Source: Thiotrichaceae bacterium
GTDB taxonomy: Bacteria > Pseudomonadota > Gammaproteobacteria > Thiotrichales > Thiotrichaceae
Length of the DNA stretch: 9,370 nucleotides
NCBI GenBank assembly: GCA_027024625.1
Contig: JALVRY010000405.1
Location: 471-9,840, forward strand
Direction: 5' to 3'
Both the position numbers and the translations under genes were made by a program. Positions 7,780 to 9,370 of the stretch are shown here, piece after piece. Numbering within the stretch: the stretch's first letter is position 1; every line of letters starts with the position of its first letter. The notes beneath the pieces are model-generated. The model saw only the letters and a program-made list of their open reading frames with translations. It had not been told where the DNA came from and searched no databases.

Positions 7780-8381
7780 GCCAACCACTCCTGAATTGAT
7801 TTAACTGCATCAGCAGTCATTACAACCTTATCATGCGCAACCAAGTTAACTGAATTCACCATGGAAACCGTTGTCGCTTCACAACCAATTAAATTACGAG
7901 CAGACAAAGCGATATTACGATCATCTTCAACAGTTACAATCAACGTATCGTTAGACAAACCCAAATCAGAAAGCTTAGCCAGCATTGTTTTTGTCTTAGG
8001 CTCATCAATTGCAAATTCTTCAACAACAACCAAACGCTCTTGACGAACTAATTCTGACAATATCGCACTTATTGCTGCTCGATATTGCTTTTTATTCATC
8101 TTCTGGCTGTAATCGCGATTACTTGCAGCAAAGTTTACGCCCCCACTACGCCATATTGGAGAACGAATTGTTCCAGAACGTGCTCGACCCGTACCCTTCT
8201 GACGCCATGGCTTAATACCACCGCCGCTTACCGCAGAACGATTCTTCTGGGCTTTAGTACCAGAGCGATCTGCCGCCATTTGAGCAACAATTGCCTGATG
8301 CACCAATCCTTTTTTATACTCTCTAGCAAAAACACCGTCGACTACCTCAAGTGTTCCGCCATTTGCTATTTGCAATTCCAT
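7776..8381 (-). CDS. rplD: 50S ribosomal protein L4 (uL4)
   Basis: L4 binds 23S rRNA near its 5' end and its extended loop helps form the constriction of the peptide exit tunnel. In E. coli it also represses its own operon by stimulating transcription termination in the S10 leader and blocking translation. The 201 residues equal the E. coli length. The tunnel loop [20 protein letters not shown] (55-74) and [13 protein letters not shown] are intact, so there is no macrolide-resistance change there. The C-terminal part has [18 protein letters not shown]. The gene lies 11 bases after rplC with AAGG about 9 bases before the ATG, and it overlaps rplW by 4 bases. Confidence 0.99.
   Translation of the reverse strand: MELQIANGGTLEVVDGVFAREYKKGLVHQAIVAQMAADRSGTKAQKNRSAVSGGGIKPWRQKGTGRARSGTIRSPIWRSGGVNFAASNRDYSQKMNKKQYRAAISAILSELVRQERLVVVEEFAIDEPKTKTMLAKLSDLGLSNDTLIVTVEDDRNIALSARNLIGCEATTVSMVNSVNLVAHDKVVMTADAVKSIQEWLA
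7788..7792 (-). promoter_or_regulatory. Ribosome binding site of rplW inside rplD, deciding the ATG start
   Basis: Sense AGGAG lies within the last codons of rplD, 8 bases before the ATG at 7777-7779. It shares a base with the alternative GTG start, so a ribosome using the GTG would have no spacer. This decides in favour of the ATG. Confidence 0.75.
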
Positions 8382-8392
8382 CGTTCTTAACC

Positions 8393-9019
8393 TTATGCTT
8401 TAACAGCGGGCTTTACGACAATATCTCCACCGCGTGAACCAGGAACCGGCCCATCCACTAACAATAGATTTCTGTCTGCATCCACGCGAACTATCTTTAA
8501 GTTCTGAGTTGTTACTTTCTCAGCACCCATATGACCCGTCATTTTCTTGCCTTTAAAGACACGACCTGGCGTTTGGTTCTGACCAATAGAACCAGGCGTT
8601 CTGTGGTTAATAGAGTTACCATGCGTGGCATCTTTACCCGCAAAATTGTAACGTTTAAGCACACCAGCAAAACCTTTACCTTTGCTCGTACCCGTCACAT
8701 CCACAGACTGACCTTCCTCGAATACAGAAACCGTTATTTCCGAACCCGCCTCAAAATCAAAACTACCACGAACCTCGCGCGTTATAGAACCCGCTTCAAC
8801 ACCTGCCTTTGCAAAATGCCCTGCTTGAGCTTTATTCACACGAGAGGCTTTCTTTTTTCCAGCAGTCAACTGAATTGCATCATAACCATCACTTTCGACT
8901 GTCTTTACTTGAGAAACTCTATTTGGCAACATCTCCAAAACAGTAACTGCTGTTGCACCACCGTCTTCGTTGTACAAACGAGTCATCCCGATCTTGCGAC
9001 CTAGTAAACTGATTGCCAT
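8393..9019 (-). CDS. rplC: 50S ribosomal protein L3 (uL3)
   Basis: L3 is one of the two 50S assembly initiators and reaches toward the peptidyl-transferase centre. The 208 residues (E. coli 209) show [16 protein letters not shown] at the start, the motif [18 protein letters not shown] at 111-128, and the long arm [20 protein letters not shown] at 133-152. The glutamine methylated in E. coli by PrmB (Gln150) corresponds to Gln149 here. The C-terminus [20 protein letters not shown] is standard. It is preceded by an unusually long 158-base spacer after rpsJ that contains several RNA-structure and promoter-like elements, so rplC may begin its own transcript. GAGGA lies 7 bases before the ATG. Confidence 0.99.
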   Translation of the reverse strand: MAISLLGRKIGMTRLYNEDGGATAVTVLEMLPNRVSQVKTVESDGYDAIQLTAGKKKASRVNKAQAGHFAKAGVEAGSITREVRGSFDFEAGSEITVSVFEEGQSVDVTGTSKGKGFAGVLKRYNFAGKDATHGNSINHRTPGSIGQNQTPGRVFKGKKMTGHMGAEKVTTQNLKIVRVDADRNLLLVDGPVPGSRGGDIVVKPAVKA

Positions 9020-9026
9020 CTGCTAA

Positions 9027-9031
9027 TCCTC
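9027..9031 (-). promoter_or_regulatory. Ribosome binding site of rplC
   Basis: Sense GAGGA stands 7 bases before the rplC ATG. The overlapping sense heptamer GATTAGC (9022-9028) is the exact reverse complement of GCTAATC at 9094-9100 in the upstream hairpin, so the site could be partly masked by long-range pairing. Confidence 0.75.
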
Positions 9032-9039
9032 TTCAAACC

Positions 9040-9059
9040 GCCTGACATTTAACGCAGGC
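9040..9059 (-). other. Small hairpin just upstream of the rplC ribosome binding site
   Basis: Sense GCCTG and CAGGC pair around a 10-base loop; two further G.U pairs could extend the stem to 7. It ends 8 bases before the GAGGA of rplC. Its arms share CCTG/CAGG with the arms of the larger hairpin at 9088-9118, so partner exchange between the two is possible. Confidence 0.5.
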
Positions 9060-9062
9060 AAC

Positions 9063-9081
9063 TTTTTAACTACTTTAAAAA
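9063..9081 (-). repeat. AT-only inverted repeat overlapping the T-run of the terminator-like element
   Basis: Sense TTTTTAA, a 5-base loop AGTAG, then TTAAAAA: a perfect 7-bp inverted repeat made only of A and T. Its left arm is the last five T of the T-rich run behind the hairpin at 9088-9118. A stem this AT-rich is weak, and its function is unknown. Confidence 0.45.
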
Positions 9082-9118
9082 TAAAACCGACCTGATTAGC
9101 CATAGCCAAAACAGGTCG
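9077..9118 (-). terminator. Intrinsic-terminator-like hairpin and T-run between rpsJ and rplC
   Basis: In the sense direction CGACCTG (9112-9118) pairs perfectly with CAGGTCG (9088-9094). Inside it TTGGC can pair with GCTAA (one G.U) around a TATG loop, giving a stem of about 12 pairs with a small internal loop. One G later follows TTTTATTTTT. This is the layout of a Rho-independent terminator. Because essential ribosomal genes follow directly, it is more likely an attenuator or partial terminator than a complete one. The alternative is a 5' leader structure, if transcription starts at the promoter-like element overlapping its first arm. Confidence 0.6.
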
Positions 9119-9129
9119 CGCACTATATC
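9115..9129 (-). promoter_or_regulatory. Possible extended -10 promoter for rplC onward
   Basis: Sense TGATATAGT (9122-9130) contains TATAGT, five of six matches to the sigma-70 -10 box, preceded by TG one base upstream as in extended -10 promoters. The following bases GCGCGA are GC-rich, like the discriminators of stringently controlled ribosomal promoters. No good -35 box stands at the usual distance; the region there is the palindrome at 9137-9164. A start would fall near 9115-9117, inside the first arm of the terminator-like hairpin. Without mapping this remains a candidate. Confidence 0.35.
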
Positions 9130-9136
9130 AGAGTCG

Positions 9137-9164
9137 TTAGCAATAAGAAACCTCTTATTGCTAA
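9137..9164 (-). other. Perfect 12-bp stem-loop downstream of rpsJ
   Basis: Sense TTAGCAATAAGA, loop GGTT, then TCTTATTGCTAA: a perfect 12-bp palindrome with a 4-base loop, 13 bases after the rpsJ stop. No T-run follows in the sense direction, so it is not a classical terminator for rpsJ. It could stabilise or mark a processed 3' end of the rpsJ mRNA. As DNA it could be an operator, since it covers the -35 region of the candidate rplC promoter. On the plus strand only TTTATT follows, which is a poor terminator. Confidence 0.65.
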
Positions 9165-9177
9165 TTTATTACCTTCT

Positions 9178-9370
9178 CTAATTAAGTTTTATTTGAACAT
9201 CCACACCAGCGGGTAAATCCAACTTCATGAGTGCATCTACAGTTTTTTCTGTAGGCTCAACAATATCCATTAAGCGCTTATGAGTACGGATTTCGTACTG
9301 ATCACGAGCATCTTTATTAACATGTGGCGAAATCAAAATTGTGAAACGCTCTTTACGGACTGGCAAAGGA
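9178..9370 (-). CDS. rpsJ: 30S ribosomal protein S10 / NusE (C-terminal 63 residues; cut by window edge)
   Basis: S10 is a 30S head protein and, as NusE, a transcription antitermination factor that links RNA polymerase to the leading ribosome with NusG and NusB. The visible part begins [20 protein letters not shown] and continues [20 protein letters not shown] to the end [10 protein letters not shown]. This matches E. coli S10 from about residue 41 of 103, so about 40 residues lie beyond the window edge. No start codon is within the window; the TTG at 9364-9366 is the Leu of PLP, not a start. The stop is TAG. It is followed by a 158-base spacer before rplC, much longer than any other gap here. 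Confidence 0.98.
   Translation of the reverse strand, partial: PLPVRKERFTILISPHVNKDARDQYEIRTHKRLMDIVEPTEKTVDALMKLDLPAGVDVQIKLN

Noticed and set aside
8009..8390. Plus-strand open frames of 68 and 101 codons opposite rplD
   Set aside because: Antisense to the intact L4 gene, compositionally odd, and with no supporting start signals. Shadows.
8531..9004. Long plus-strand open frame (157 codons) opposite rplC
   Set aside because: It lies wholly antisense to a perfectly conserved L3 gene, and its translation is rich in Thr, Arg and Phe with no family resemblance. Shadow frame.
9137..9164. Rho-independent terminator for rpsJ at the 12-bp palindrome
   Set aside because: No T-run follows in the sense direction and the stem is AT-rich. 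It is kept as an unexplained stem-loop rather than a terminator.
1..9370. Mobile element, CRISPR array, tRNA/rRNA gene or novel accessory system
   Set aside because: No transposase, direct-repeat array, RNA gene or foreign gene is visible. Gene order and sequences are those of a standard S10-spc locus throughout.

Overview
The window is one continuous block of ribosomal-protein genes, all read on the minus strand (right to left), ending in the start of the protein-translocation gene secY. In transcription order: rpsJ (S10, 3' part only), rplC, rplD, rplW, rplB, rpsS, rplV, rpsC, rplP, rpmC, rpsQ (the S10 operon), then rplN, rplX, rplE, rpsN, rpsH, rplF, rplR, rpsE, rpmD, rplO and the first 106 codons of secY (the spc operon). 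All 20 internal genes are intact. Protein lengths and sequences lie very close to those of Escherichia coli, including a zinc-free 101-residue S14 and a present L30. This points to a gammaproteobacterium. The DNA is clearly more AT-rich than E. coli. I cannot name the genus with confidence.

The genes are packed tightly. rplD/rplW overlap as ATGA, rplP/rpmC overlap as TAATG, and most other gaps are 1-27 bases, with the ribosome binding site often lying in the end of the preceding gene. Only 27 bases separate rpsQ from rplN, where E. coli keeps its spc promoter, so here the S10 and spc operons look like one transcription unit. rpsS and secY start with GTG. rplW should start at the internal ATG at 7779 rather than the upstream GTG.

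The one stretch that coding does not explain is the 158-base spacer between rpsJ and rplC (9020-9177). Read in the sense direction it holds a perfect 12-bp stem-loop, an extended -10-like promoter element with a GC-rich discriminator, a terminator-like hairpin followed by a T-rich run, an AT-only inverted repeat overlapping that run, and a small hairpin just above the rplC ribosome binding site. It may be a transcript boundary (rpsJ grouped with upstream genes, rplC starting a new unit) or an attenuator leader placed after rpsJ instead of before it. Both readings are inference.

The products together build parts of both ribosomal subunits: 30S proteins S3, S5, S8, S10, S14, S17, S19, and 50S proteins L2-L6, L14-L16, L18, L22-L24, L29, L30. 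SecY forms the membrane channel through which nascent chains are exported. There is no sign of mobile DNA, CRISPR, RNA genes or an accessory system. Apart from the rpsJ-rplC spacer this is an ordinary core region.
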